Shown here: piece by piece, positions 16,315 to 24,511 of the stretch | Position numbering within the stretch: the stretch's first letter is position 1 | Layout of the letters: the number at the start of each line of letters is the position of its first letter | Source: Lachnospiraceae bacterium XBB2008 | GTDB lineage: Bacteria; Bacillota; Clostridia; Lachnospirales; Lachnospiraceae | Assembly (NCBI GenBank): GCA_900102235.1 | Contig: FMVL01000011.1 | Span: forward strand, 1-40,217 | Length of the DNA stretch: 40,217 nt | Direction of reading: 5' to 3' | The notes under the pieces: generated by a model | The model's input: only the letters and a program-made list of their open reading frames with translations | Databases searched by the model: none | What the model was told of the DNA's origin: nothing | Program-made: the position numbers and the translations under genes

Positions 16315-16647
16315 ATGGCTTATTTAATTCCGATCATTGTTATAGGCGTCATCATCTGGGCTTGCTTAAGTTTCAGGAAGGATGAGGATATCGCTAAAAA
16401 TGGAATCGTAGCGGATGCAGTCGTGTCGAGAGTAATTGAAAAGGAATCCGAAGTCACCGATTACAGGGATAAAGATTTCGGAACGAAAATGAGTTCATTT
16501 ACATATTATGTCAGATACAGACTTCCGGACGGAAACGAAGTAGAAGCTAAGTTAGGAAGAGACCCGCATGGAGTACTATTTCATGGCGAGCAAATACGCA
16601 TCAAGTATCTGCCTAATAAACCGGATTACGTTCTTCCGGCAGATTAA
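16315..16647 (+). CDS. Small membrane-anchored DUF3592-like protein
   Basis: A 110-residue protein with one N-terminal transmembrane helix (residues 2-17) and a beta-rich domain: NGIVADAVVSRV, FTYYVRYRLPDGNEVEAKLG, GEQIRIKYLPNKPDYV. This is the pattern of DUF3592-type proteins. The start at 16315 is preferred over 16309 because GAGG stands eight bases before it. A good terminator follows. It converges on a protein of similar size and layout at 16724-17122. Function unknown. Confidence 0.82.
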   Translation: MAYLIPIIVIGVIIWACLSFRKDEDIAKNGIVADAVVSRVIEKESEVTDYRDKDFGTKMSSFTYYVRYRLPDGNEVEAKLGRDPHGVLFHGEQIRIKYLPNKPDYVLPAD

Positions 16648-16664
16648 TGCTCAAAGACAGAATA

Positions 16665-16690
16665 AACGCGCGGTGTAAGCCGCGCGTTTT
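16665..16690 (+). terminator. Rho-independent terminator
   Basis: AACGCGCGG and CCGCGCGTT form a 9-bp GC-rich stem around a 6-base loop, followed by TTTT, 17 bases after the stop of the plus-strand gene. It lies between convergent genes, and the opposite strand also has a short T run, so it may act both ways. Confidence 0.75.
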
Positions 16691-16740
16691 GTGTTATTCG
16701 GGTTTCCTGTTATTTATTTTGTGTTATTCGGGTTTCTTGT
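16687..16740. repeat. 30-bp-period direct repeat echoing a gene 3' end
   Basis: Two copies of a 24-base sequence (16687-16710 and 16717-16740) differ at one position. The right copy contains the last codons and stop of the minus-strand gene (KKPE-stop); the left copy, after the stop, would again read RKPE-stop in the same frame. Confidence 0.8.
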
Positions 16741-17122
16741 CGAAGTATTGTGCCCAGTAGGCTTCGTCGGGATCTTCTTTCTCGTACCGGGATATGATCT
16801 TGCCGCGCACACCCAGAGCGAAGCATATCTCGGGATCCTGAGCGTTATAGATTATCTCTGTCTCCGTCGAAAAAGCAGTCGAACTTTTTCCGTCCCTGGG
16901 AAACTCCACCAGATAAACCTTATTTCCCACACTATACTCGTAAACCGGGTTCCAGTATTTTGAATACTTGTTGGCTCCGCCGTATTTTTCATTGGAATAC
17001 TTAAAGTATCCGGTGGTCTTTTCCGTGCAGGCAAGTTTGGCACGGCGATCTAGATACATCCTGACCAGATGTATCACCAGAGCCGCCACCAGTATGATAA
17101 GGATCAGTATGCGTATGTTCAT
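16724..17122 (-). CDS. Small membrane-anchored DUF3592-like protein
   Basis: A 132-residue protein with an N-terminal transmembrane helix (IRILILIILVAALVIHLV) and a soluble beta-rich domain (TTGYFKYS, NPVYEYSVGNKVYLVEFP, TETEIIYNAQDPEICFA) on the DUF3592 plan. It is similar in layout, but not closely in sequence, to the converging gene at 16315-16647. It lies 55 bases downstream of the GH9 gene on the same strand. Function unknown. Confidence 0.82.
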   Translation of the reverse strand: MNIRILILIILVAALVIHLVRMYLDRRAKLACTEKTTGYFKYSNEKYGGANKYSKYWNPVYEYSVGNKVYLVEFPRDGKSSTAFSTETEIIYNAQDPEICFALGVRGKIISRYEKEDPDEAYWAQYFDKKPE

Positions 17123-17177
17123 GTATCACGTAATGCGCCGGATAAAGCCGGCTTTTGCATGCGAAACTGAGGCATGC

Positions 17178-18800
17178 TCAATTCTTCTTGCACAACGAAC
17201 TGAAATATGCGCCGACGAAGATAGCCGGTGAGTTCCAGTATATCGCGATCTCATTGGTGTCCGCCGAGGGCAGTTCGTCAACGAAATGCTTTGCCGCGGG
17301 AACGCCGGCAAGTTTTTCTTTTATAAAAGGATAATTATGTACGTTGTTGGGGCCTCCGGATATAAGTCCCGGAACAGGCTCCTCGATCCCGTCCGCGCCG
17401 GAAGGTCTGTGGTGCGGGTTCATGACGGTTCTTTCTCCGCATCCGGTCACAAAGCAGATATCCAGAGCATTTAAGCCAAGTGCGTAATCCCACTGGATAA
17501 GCGCCTTGGGAAGCAGAGACTCATCGCCGGTGAGTAGTCCGTATAATATCATGCTCATCGAGTTTGCCATGATCGGAAGGATGCTCCCCCATACATATCC
17601 GTCTGCGGGAAGTGCCGTGCCGTATCCCGAAGCATCGGAGATCTCGCCGGTGGCTTTGCACTTTTGCAGGTAAACGTCCTTGAGTTCGGTATAGAGAATG
17701 TCGCCCGCCTTTTCTTTAAGCACGAAAAGCGCACAGATCGCGCCGAGTCCGCTGACATCCTCCCAGCCGTAATCGGTAAGGCTGCAATCGTGGAAGAGTT
17801 TCTCTGCCTGAGTGCGGTATTTCACATCGCCGGTGGATGCAAAAAGTTCGCATGCCGCCCAGAACAGCTCGTCATCACAGGATTCGTCGCCGTATTCCCC
17901 GGTCCTTACGCCGTCGGGGTTGACAAACGGGATAAAATCGGGATTCGCATCGAGCCACGCCGATCCTGCGATAGCAGCGTTAAGCATACGGTCTGAGAAG
18001 ACCTCATCATATTCCTTATACACTCTGGATGCCAGCGCCAGACATGCGCACGCCGCAGCGGTCGCACAGTGAGATGCGGGCATCAGATATTCCTGATCGT
18101 GGTCGTCTTCGGGCATGATGAAATCAGCGAAGTGATCCTTGGTCAGTTTATGGTAAAAAGCGCCGTCCTCGCGCTGCATCTTGAGGATCCACTCAAGCTC
18201 GTATCTCGCCTCATTCAATATGTCCGGTACGCCGTTGCCGGATTCGGGGATATTAAGTTCATCCGAGCATCCTTTTGCAAAAAGTATATGAGCGTAGAGC
18301 ATGTGTGCGACGGTTACCGCGCCGGGGCCCACATATTTACCGAAATCGCCTGCGTCATGCCAGCCGCCGGTCACGGTTTTCTTAACGGATCTGTCTTCCC
18401 AGCCGAGCGCGGGTGCGGTGTGACATGCGGGATGCACGAACTTGCCGGCATATTTAGCCTCAAGCTCGCAGCCGCAGCGCTGGAAGTAGAGCCCCTTGAT
18501 CAGCGCGTTGGTCACTTCCTGCCAGGGATCGGCGGTGACACGGATCGTGCGGGATGTGCTATCGGATCCTGTGCATGTCAGAGTATACTCGCCTTCTGCA
18601 AGGATGCCCAGATCAACGAGGCGCACCTCATCTCCGGATGCCTCATCAAAAGTGAGCGGATCCGGTGTGATCGTTTTGATCACTTTTCCGGTCGAATCCG
18701 ACAAAGTAAGCGGACCGGCCGCCAGCACCGCCACCTGTACAGGCAGCGAAGCGGCATAGCCGGTCTGATTTATTCTGATCTTTGACAAAGTATTATTCAT
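17178..18800 (-). CDS. Glycoside hydrolase family 9 enzyme without signal peptide
   Basis: A 540-residue enzyme. Residues 5-90 are the Ig-like N-terminal domain of many GH9 proteins (IRINQTGYAAS). Residues 95-540 are the (alpha/alpha)6 barrel. The catalytic base motif GGWHDAGDFGKY carries Asp149 and Asp152; NPHHRPSG is the conserved His region; the proton donor is Glu517 in NEIAIYWN. GH9 enzymes invert beta-1,4-glucosidic bonds. There is no signal peptide, dockerin or binding module, so it probably works in the cytosol on imported cello-oligosaccharides (inference). GGAGG precedes the ATG. A cre-like site lies upstream at 18843-18856. Confidence 0.95.
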   Translation of the reverse strand: MNNTLSKIRINQTGYAASLPVQVAVLAAGPLTLSDSTGKVIKTITPDPLTFDEASGDEVRLVDLGILAEGEYTLTCTGSDSTSRTIRVTADPWQEVTNALIKGLYFQRCGCELEAKYAGKFVHPACHTAPALGWEDRSVKKTVTGGWHDAGDFGKYVGPGAVTVAHMLYAHILFAKGCSDELNIPESGNGVPDILNEARYELEWILKMQREDGAFYHKLTKDHFADFIMPEDDHDQEYLMPASHCATAAACACLALASRVYKEYDEVFSDRMLNAAIAGSAWLDANPDFIPFVNPDGVRTGEYGDESCDDELFWAACELFASTGDVKYRTQAEKLFHDCSLTDYGWEDVSGLGAICALFVLKEKAGDILYTELKDVYLQKCKATGEISDASGYGTALPADGYVWGSILPIMANSMSMILYGLLTGDESLLPKALIQWDYALGLNALDICFVTGCGERTVMNPHHRPSGADGIEEPVPGLISGGPNNVHNYPFIKEKLAGVPAAKHFVDELPSADTNEIAIYWNSPAIFVGAYFSSLCKKN

Positions 18801-18842
18801 AAGCGTACAGTCCTCCTGTTTTTCACATGCATCTATAATAGA

Positions 18843-18856
18843 GTTTCACGCTTACA
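18843..18856 (-). promoter_or_regulatory. Possible CcpA cre-like site upstream of GH9
   Basis: TGTAAGCGTGAAAC on the minus strand resembles the 5' half of the catabolite response element TGWAARCGYTWNCW but deviates in the 3' half. It directly abuts a possible -10 (TATTAT, 18840-18835). Carbon catabolite control of a cellulase-family gene would make sense, but the match is imperfect. Confidence 0.3.
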
Positions 18857-18880
18857 CACACTTATCATTATCGGGTATGT

Positions 18881-18905
18881 GCGCTATCATTTTTTGATAA
18901 TGCGC
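18881..18905. repeat. Hairpin in the lipoprotein-GH9 intergenic region
   Basis: GCGC-TATCA and TGATA-(AT)-GCGC flank a run of T, giving a 9-bp stem with a two-base bulge. It may close the lipoprotein transcript, but no U-tract follows on the minus strand, so I do not call it a terminator. Confidence 0.4.
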
Positions 18906-18915
18906 TGTTGCTTAT

Positions 18916-18957
18916 CGATATTCGGTGTTCGATATTCGGCGATCGATATTTGATAAC
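18916..18957. repeat. Three 14-bp tandem repeats just after the lipoprotein stop
   Basis: Units CGATATTCGGTGTT, CGATATTCGGCGAT and CGATATTTGATAAC are head-to-tail and end six bases from the stop codon of the lipoprotein gene at 18964. They do not resemble a terminator. Confidence 0.7.
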
Positions 18958-18963
18958 CCGTCG

Positions 18964-20145
18964 TCACTTCTTGATCGCGTTGAACGGAATGATCTCGGCG
19001 TTTGTATACTCTTCGAAAAGTTTGTCATATGCGGCATGGGCATCTTCCTGACTCATGCTCGAATAATCGCCGCCATCATCGGAATCATAGTAATAAGTTG
19101 CATTGCCATCGGTATCGAAGGTCTCGCCGGCTTCTTCCATGACCATGAGCATACCGTCTGTGACTACATACTTTTTCACAAAATGATTGCCGGCCGTGTA
19201 GAGCTTGCCGTCCCCTATCATCAGCGGATAAGCCGTGCCGCCGCTCGTAACATAGCCGAGGTAAGCAGGTGCTCCGTTATCATACCAAAAGATCTCTGAA
19301 TCGATTGCTTCAGGATACTCCTCGCCTGCATCAAAAGTTCCGCTGGCTACCAGGAGTACATCCTCGTCACCCACTGTTTCGTTGGTATATCCGGCTCCGT
19401 CGGGAAGAGCATCAACGATCTGGGTGAAAGTATCTTTTCCCTCGATGTCCGTGGTCATCACGTGCTCTTCTTCCATCTCGTCATCGTCGGGAATGTCAGC
19501 GCCGGGTGCGTTCTCGGGATCATACATAGCATCTGCGACTGCACTGATGTCGAAACCGTCAAGGTCCGGAGCTACGACTGAAAGGCTGTAAGCGATGCCG
19601 ATCTCGATGTCATACCATGTGATCAGATCGGCAGTCTCGTCATCGCTTATCGCGCGGCTCATTTTGCCTGTCATATATCCGTCGCGCCAGTTGCTGAAGG
19701 TAACGTCATCGGTCACAGCCCAATCGTAATACATGCCGGAGATATCAGCATCCTCGGCCGCGCCGTACTGGGCTCTGGCGGTGAAATCCATGCCGTCCAA
19801 CGTAAAGTCAAGTTCAACGAGCGGAGATCCGGCAACCGAATCCGACTCGGAACCTTCAAGTTTTCTCCAAACTTCATTGGTAGCGCCCTCGGGAGCCTTA
19901 AAAAGACAGGGACATAATCCTTCGGCTTCTTCGTGTGAGATCTCTACCCAGGGGTTAGCCATGGAGACGTTTTCTTCGGTTGCTGTAGCGTCTGTGTCTG
20001 TGGTCGTTGCATCAGTGGCGGCTGTATCTGTGACTGCTGCATCTGTTGTCTGAGCATCGGACGGGGTGTCCTCCTGCTTGCCGCAGCCTACTATCGCTGC
20101 CATGATCATGCCGATCACCATCGCGGTCAAAAGTTTCTTTTTCAT
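18964..20145 (-). CDS. Secreted lipoprotein of unknown function (393 aa)
   Basis: The signal peptide MKKKLLTAMVIGMIMAAIVGC ends in a lipobox, with the mature Cys near residue 21. A Thr/Asp/Ala-rich linker of about 35 residues follows, then two beta-rich parts: residues 65-200 (NPWVEISHEEAEGL, ARAQYGAAEDADISG, resembling domains of the DUF4367 type, low confidence) and a C-terminal part with YLGYVTSGGTAYPLMIGDG. The start at 20145 is set by AGGAGGAG; a longer reading would lack a ribosome binding site and carry a Lys/Arg-rich N-terminus. The strongly acidic composition suits an extracellular protein. A small 5' leader hairpin is present at 20168-20181. Confidence 0.85.
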   Translation of the reverse strand: MKKKLLTAMVIGMIMAAIVGCGKQEDTPSDAQTTDAAVTDTAATDATTTDTDATATEENVSMANPWVEISHEEAEGLCPCLFKAPEGATNEVWRKLEGSESDSVAGSPLVELDFTLDGMDFTARAQYGAAEDADISGMYYDWAVTDDVTFSNWRDGYMTGKMSRAISDDETADLITWYDIEIGIAYSLSVVAPDLDGFDISAVADAMYDPENAPGADIPDDDEMEEEHVMTTDIEGKDTFTQIVDALPDGAGYTNETVGDEDVLLVASGTFDAGEEYPEAIDSEIFWYDNGAPAYLGYVTSGGTAYPLMIGDGKLYTAGNHFVKKYVVTDGMLMVMEEAGETFDTDGNATYYYDSDDGGDYSSMSQEDAHAAYDKLFEEYTNAEIIPFNAIKK

Positions 20146-20255
20146 AATTTCTCCTCCTGAATCAAACAACCCTTGCGGGTTATATAATTTTATATGTTTT
20201 GGATCGTTTTTTCCAGTTTTGGATGTAATGTACTTCGGATTGTGCAGTTTACTTC

Positions 20256-20300
20256 TTCGGATGCGCTGCGCTTCGGATATGTTGCGCTTCGGGGCGGGCG
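20256..20300. repeat. 16-bp tandem repeats after the methyltransferase stop
   Basis: Units TTCGGATGCGCTGCGC and TTCGGATATGTTGCGC are adjacent, followed by a partial TTCGGGGCGGGCG. They lie immediately downstream of the minus-strand stop at 20303. At 20250-20260 the minus strand reads GAAGAAGTAAAC, echoing the gene end GAGAAGTAAAAC. Confidence 0.65.
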
Positions 20301-20302
20301 TT

Positions 20303-21088
20303 TTACTTCTCCAATTCATGGAGACGATAGATCTTGCTGTAGGCTTTTCCGGTGAATAAGATTTTAAAGACAGCTCGATCCGCGGGCTTCAGTTCATCAA
20401 CAAGCCGTGCGGGAGTCAGCGAGTGCTCCGCTTTGTGATGTATTTCGAGACCTCCGATTATGTCCTCAATATCATCGATGCCGTAAACCTGCGTTACTCC
20501 CACATCATTGATGGGGTTCTTGTACTTGGATGCTTTTGCTCCAAACACCGTGTATACATCCATCAGGATATGAAGTTTTGCGTATTTATCCTGAAGTACC
20601 TTAAAGAAACCGCGGAGTTCATCCCCGGTCAGATACATGCTTATGCCTTCCAGGATGATGATCGCAGCCGGAGCTTCGGGCAGGGCTTTTACCTGTTCAG
20701 GGTCGGCGGCATTAAGCGTGATCATATGATAACTGTCCGACTCCTGATAGTATTTTTTCCTGATCTCGATGACATCAGGGAAGTCGCAGTCAAACCAGGA
20801 CTTATATGTGCTTCTCACTCTCTGGCACCTGCTGTCCAATCCACAGCCGATGTGAAAGATGAACGCATCCGGGTTCTTTGTGATCATATCCGCAGTCCAG
20901 TCGTCAAAGATCCGCGCACGCATGGCCATGTTGTAGGAGAGCCATTTTGAAGCTGATTTTCCGTGGATAGGAAACTGCTCTGCGCCCCAGATCTCCTCAG
21001 CCGTCGGATCGTTCAATATGATCTTTTGCCTGCTTACCTGTGCTTTTCCGTATAACGGAATAAATAGGGTTTTGTTGACTTCGTTCAT
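20303..21088 (-). CDS. LCM/TcmP-type class I SAM methyltransferase
   Basis: A 261-residue protein of the leucine-carboxyl-methyltransferase-like family (also annotated as polyketide O-methyltransferases). The SAM-binding signature is FIFHIGCGLDSRCQRV, followed by WFDCDFPDVIEIRKKYY and IIILEGISMYLTGDELR, all typical of the family. The substrate cannot be predicted. The start at 21088 is chosen because AGGA lies upstream and the longer reading overlaps the MBL gene end. It follows the MBL gene by 20 bases, so the two are probably cotranscribed. Confidence 0.9.
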   Translation of the reverse strand: MNEVNKTLFIPLYGKAQVSRQKIILNDPTAEEIWGAEQFPIHGKSASKWLSYNMAMRARIFDDWTADMITKNPDAFIFHIGCGLDSRCQRVRSTYKSWFDCDFPDVIEIRKKYYQESDSYHMITLNAADPEQVKALPEAPAAIIILEGISMYLTGDELRGFFKVLQDKYAKLHILMDVYTVFGAKASKYKNPINDVGVTQVYGIDDIEDIIGGLEIHHKAEHSLTPARLVDELKPADRAVFKILFTGKAYSKIYRLHELEK

Positions 21089-21108
21089 GATGTGTATCCT
21101 GTTGCGGC

Positions 21109-21798
21109 CTACTTCTCGCTGTTGCATAAGAGGGACGCAACTCCGACATCATATACATTTATGGTCTGTCCGAAGAAGTCAGCCTTGGACGGAGTGATCT
21201 CACCACGCTCAATGCGGAGTGCTCCTTCTATGAGTTTGTCCACAATAGAAAAGTCCACAGGAAGACTTCCGTGGTTGGCATATATTCCGGTTATCTCATC
21301 CCTGTATTCCTTCAGTCTTCTCAGGCTGTGAATATAGGCTGAAATGTCACGCATCTCTCCGAACATGAATATGCGTCCGTCCTGGATCGGGTCTCCGCTG
21401 AAGAGCATTCCGGTGTTTTTGTCCAGAAGGGCCGTGCTTCCGGGAGTGTGTCCGGGGAGTGCGATCGCACGAAGCTTCCTGTCGCCCAGATCGATGATAT
21501 CTCCGTCGTATATGGGAACTATCTTCTGGGACGGATGAGGCTTCTTGTAGTTTACCAACTCTGCCGGATTGATCATCACCTCATCAAACTCGTCGTTACT
21601 TCCGATATGGTCGGGATCAGCATGCGTGTTGAACAGCCTTATCGAAAGATCTGTGATCTCACGCGCGAGTTCTTTGGCATTCTGCGTCTTCATGCCGCTG
21701 TCGATAAGCAAAGCTTCTTTGCTTCCGAGCAACAGGAAGAACCTGACGCCTTCTTCATCATGATAGTATGTGCTGTGATCGATCTTTTTCCATTCCAT
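21109..21798 (-). CDS. MBL-fold metallo-hydrolase
   Basis: A 229-residue metallo-beta-lactamase-fold protein. Motifs: LIDSG strand, THADPDHIGS (second His of the usual HxHxDH is Asp), LPGHTPGS, FSGDPI, and YANHGSLP supplying the last His. The metal site is thus near-complete with one substitution. Substrate unknown; glyoxalase II or quorum-type hydrolases are possible relatives. AAGGAGAATC precedes ATG. It is upstream of the methyltransferase with a short gap. Confidence 0.92.
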   Translation of the reverse strand: MEWKKIDHSTYYHDEEGVRFFLLLGSKEALLIDSGMKTQNAKELAREITDLSIRLFNTHADPDHIGSNDEFDEVMINPAELVNYKKPHPSQKIVPIYDGDIIDLGDRKLRAIALPGHTPGSTALLDKNTGMLFSGDPIQDGRIFMFGEMRDISAYIHSLRRLKEYRDEITGIYANHGSLPVDFSIVDKLIEGALRIERGEITPSKADFFGQTINVYDVGVASLLCNSEK

Positions 21799-21934
21799 TT
21801 ATGATTCTCCTTATTGATTGGTTCGGTGGTTGTTCATGGTTTCTGAGCGGTTTAGGCTCCGCTCCTCGGGCATGCGTTTTCGGCCCCGGTTCACCTGTCA
21901 TAGTACGGATCAGGGGATAAACCACCTGATTAAA

Positions 21935-21980
21935 AAGCAATGTATGACCCAAACAAGGTCTTATGCGCCGGTTGGGTCAT
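21935..21980 (-). terminator. Hairpin with T-run downstream of the P-loop kinase gene
   Basis: ATGACCCAA (21944-21952) and TTGGGTCAT (21972-21980) are a perfect 9-bp inverted repeat around 19 bases. On the minus strand it is followed eight bases later by CTTTTTAA. It may serve as terminator for the gene ending at 22024. Its TATGAC...GTCAT frame and a CAAG...TTAT loop also resemble the dispersed hairpin at 40179-40217. Confidence 0.5.
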
Positions 21981-22023
21981 GAAACGCGCTTCTGCGGCCC
22001 GTTGCTTCAGAACATGGGCATCC

Positions 22024-22830
22024 TCAGATTTCTTCGTACTTTTTGGACTTAAGCACCGTATAGCGGTCTGAGAAGACTTCACGGCAGATCCGAAGTTCCA
22101 GCTCCTGGCGGTGTTTAAGATGCCTGATCAGTTCATCTTCTCCCGACACGCCGTAGTGCGCGGCATACGGGGACTCATTGAAGTATCCGATCATCAACGG
22201 GAACCATAACTCATTACCTTCATCATCCGAACGCTCTTTCCTGATGACATTGATGTTATCTTCCACATCATCAGCCTCGAGGTAATAGATATGGTAGTCC
22301 TTTCCTTCGAGCGCTTTCCTGACCTCGCGGTAGAAATCGATGATCTCGTCATCCGGCATAACACGGAACAGGATCATGTCTTCCACGGTATTCTGAAACA
22401 GTGAACACTCAAAGATGCTGTTATCACCATTCCATCTGCGGTACCTGCCGAGCACTATGGATTTGAAATCATCAAGAGCCGTGCGGCCGTTATATATCTC
22501 ATACTGTTCGAGATCCTTATGAAATCCGGGGATGTCAGTGATGATCTGTGTGTAGCACACGATAAAACGCTCATCTGCAGATAACTGAGTGCCCGCAGAT
22601 GCCGCGCATCCAGCTTCCACAGTGGTCTTATCTTCGATCATCGGCCTTATCTCACTGTACTTATCAAGGATCCCGGCATACTGATCCGGCGTCAGATATG
22701 CACACCAGGCAAGTTCCACAGGGGAATAATCTCCTTCACGAAACGCCTTATGATCAGGATATTTCTCGATCAATCTTCCTACAAGAGTGCTCTTCCCGCT
22801 GCCTTGTAATCCTTCCACAAAAAAGTTCAA
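22024..22830 (-). CDS. P-loop nucleoside/nucleotide kinase-like protein
   Basis: A 268-residue protein opening with Walker A GLQGSGKST (residues 7-15), as in deoxynucleoside and thymidylate kinase-like P-loop proteins. Then come FREGDYSPVELAW and a long region with IFECSLFQNTVEDMILF, where Glu/Cys and Asn contacts would sit, and DYHIYYLEADDVEDNI, which looks like the adenine-side strand. No exact family is recognised; the substrate is open. It is 50 bases after the nucleoside-hydrolase-like gene, and the neighbourhood hints at nucleoside handling (inference). A hairpin with T-run follows it. Confidence 0.8.
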   Translation of the reverse strand: MNFFVEGLQGSGKSTLVGRLIEKYPDHKAFREGDYSPVELAWCAYLTPDQYAGILDKYSEIRPMIEDKTTVEAGCAASAGTQLSADERFIVCYTQIITDIPGFHKDLEQYEIYNGRTALDDFKSIVLGRYRRWNGDNSIFECSLFQNTVEDMILFRVMPDDEIIDFYREVRKALEGKDYHIYYLEADDVEDNINVIRKERSDDEGNELWFPLMIGYFNESPYAAHYGVSGEDELIRHLKHRQELELRICREVFSDRYTVLKSKKYEEI

Positions 22831-22880
22831 TCGTTCTCTCCTTAAGAATATAATGATTATTCACCCGTCCGCTCACAACT

Positions 22881-23759
22881 TCACTGTTTACCTTCGGTAA
22901 AAAGTTCAAGTTTCGCGATCAGGTCTTCCAGGATATACCTCGAGTCGACATCCTTGTAGATCCTGATCTTACGGTTGCCGGGACGCTCACTCGACTCGGT
23001 ATCGTCTTCGATGTGCGGAGCAGGAGCGATCTCGTATCTTCCGCATCCCGGGTTGATCGCCAGCGCTATCGCCGGTGAGTCACCGAGCGACCAGCTTTCT
23101 CCCTGAGTCCACCATGCACCTTCGGAATTGTTGTATTCCACGAGGTTTTCATACAGATGCCTGCCGATCTTTCCGCATGGCGCGATCCTCTTCTCCATCT
23201 CTGCTATACCGATATTGATCGTCGTGTATACATATGAAGGAACGAGCCAAACCTGCGTTTTCTCTTCGAGGACGAGGTTTGCGGCCTCGACATCGTTGCC
23301 TGCATTGAACTCACGGAAAGGCGGCTCGCCGTATTCCGTGCCATGGGTACCTATCCAGATGATCGTCATGCGGTCCATGATCTTCGGCTCGGTCCTGATC
23401 GCCATTGCAACATTAGTGATGGCGCCCTGACAGAGCACAAACAGTGGCTTGCTGTCATCTTTCATTGCTTCCCTGATGATAAAATCGGCAGCCTCGGACA
23501 CCTCATCATCCTGCGACAGCGGTCCTCTCTGGCCTTTCAATACGGGCACATCGATGTCCATTGCTTCCAGGATCGTGATGATCTCATCGAAGCTTTCTTC
23601 CATGGAATTATCCTGGGCAAAATGCTCCGCAGCGATGCCCTTCACAATCAGTTTGGGGCTCAGAAGTGCGTGCACTATCGCAAAAGGATCGTCTGCTTCA
23701 CACGCCGCATCGGTGTCTACTATTACTCTTATTTTCTTATTATCAGGAATATCAAACAT
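22881..23759 (-). CDS. Nucleoside hydrolase-like (IUNH) protein
   Basis: A 292-residue protein. The calcium site typical of nucleoside hydrolases is visible as VDTDAACEADDPFA (Asp15, Asp17, Asp23/24), with CQGAITNVAMA in the middle and FNAGNDVEAANLVL for the ribose-binding loop. The usual late HDP/HDA motif is replaced by LGDSPAIALA, so catalysis or specificity may differ from classic purine/inosine hydrolases. The family cleaves N-glycosidic bonds of ribonucleosides. GGAGGATGACAC precedes ATG. It lies 48 bases after the cyclase gene. Confidence 0.85.
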   Translation of the reverse strand: MFDIPDNKKIRVIVDTDAACEADDPFAIVHALLSPKLIVKGIAAEHFAQDNSMEESFDEIITILEAMDIDVPVLKGQRGPLSQDDEVSEAADFIIREAMKDDSKPLFVLCQGAITNVAMAIRTEPKIMDRMTIIWIGTHGTEYGEPPFREFNAGNDVEAANLVLEEKTQVWLVPSYVYTTINIGIAEMEKRIAPCGKIGRHLYENLVEYNNSEGAWWTQGESWSLGDSPAIALAINPGCGRYEIAPAPHIEDDTESSERPGNRKIRIYKDVDSRYILEDLIAKLELFTEGKQ

Positions 23760-23807
23760 GTGTCATCCTCCGTGTATTTCCAACATCCCAGGGAAAGGTG
23801 AAGCTGC

Positions 23808-24407
23808 CTACTCGTCGATCTTCATCAGTGTCGCACGGCAGGGTGAACCGTCCGCTCCGCCGAGATTAAGCGGTGCCGCATTCAGGATATATGCACCCTC
23901 GGGAACCGCTGCAAGCCTGAGCCCTTCGAGCAGAACGATCTGCGCGCCGAGCATGATCAGATGCACTTCCATCGGGCTGTCCTCCGGACCGACCGTCTGT
24001 GACTCGTTTCCGAAAAGTTTGATATTCGCTGCCGCAAACACTTCCGCTGCCTCTTTTGTCATGACAGCATTTCCTTTTACAAGGATCCTCTCAGCCGATG
24101 CGGGATCACACTTTTTCGCCTGATCAAGGATCCGACGGGCATCATCGGCGCTGATATTGCCTTCGTGCTCAGCCACATACGCATAACCGATGAACCTGTC
24201 CAGATCGACCTGATCGATGGTCTTGCCTTCATTGATAAAGTGAAAAGGCGCATCCACATGCGTGCCGTTGTGCGCGCACATCGTAAGTTCCGTCAGGTTG
24301 CAGACATCCCCGTTTGTGATGCTGAGCATCGTCTTTTTCTGCGGGCTCGGATCGCCCGGAAAAACCCTGCATCCGAAAACCTCCTGTGAAATATCATAAA
24401 GTTTCAT
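23808..24407 (-). CDS. Cyclase-family (kynurenine formamidase-like) metal hydrolase
   Basis: A 199-residue protein with the family metal motif HNGTHVDAPFHF (His46, His50, Asp52, His56; HxGTHxDxPxH). An LFGNESQTVG segment and the closing region ILNAAPLNLGGADGSP are both typical. Members hydrolyse amides such as N-formylkynurenine; without tryptophan catabolism genes nearby the substrate remains open. The length is near the family's 200-210. It sits between the large helical glycosidase-like gene and the nucleoside-hydrolase-like gene on one strand. Confidence 0.92.
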   Translation of the reverse strand: MKLYDISQEVFGCRVFPGDPSPQKKTMLSITNGDVCNLTELTMCAHNGTHVDAPFHFINEGKTIDQVDLDRFIGYAYVAEHEGNISADDARRILDQAKKCDPASAERILVKGNAVMTKEAAEVFAAANIKLFGNESQTVGPEDSPMEVHLIMLGAQIVLLEGLRLAAVPEGAYILNAAPLNLGGADGSPCRATLMKIDE

Positions 24408-24436
24408 TTTCTGTACCCCCTCTTAATTCTCCGGAA

Positions 24437-24511
24437 AAGCCCTTAAGGATCAGGTTCCGCAAAGGCCTCAAGGATCAGGTTCCGCTAAGCCCTTAAGGAT
24501 CATTTCCCGCA
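24437..24511. repeat. Three 25-bp tandem repeats spanning a stop codon
   Basis: Units at 24437-24461, 24462-24486 and 24487-24511 share AAGGATCA and differ at a few bases. The third contains the last codons and TGA stop of the gene at 24500-26671; the other two lie after the stop. On the minus strand the shared part reads TGATCCTTAAGG. Confidence 0.85.

Noticed and set aside
18069-18785. 238-residue plus-strand open frame
   Set aside because: It lies wholly antisense to the GH9 gene, has no family motif, and reflects GC-rich codon bias on the other strand.
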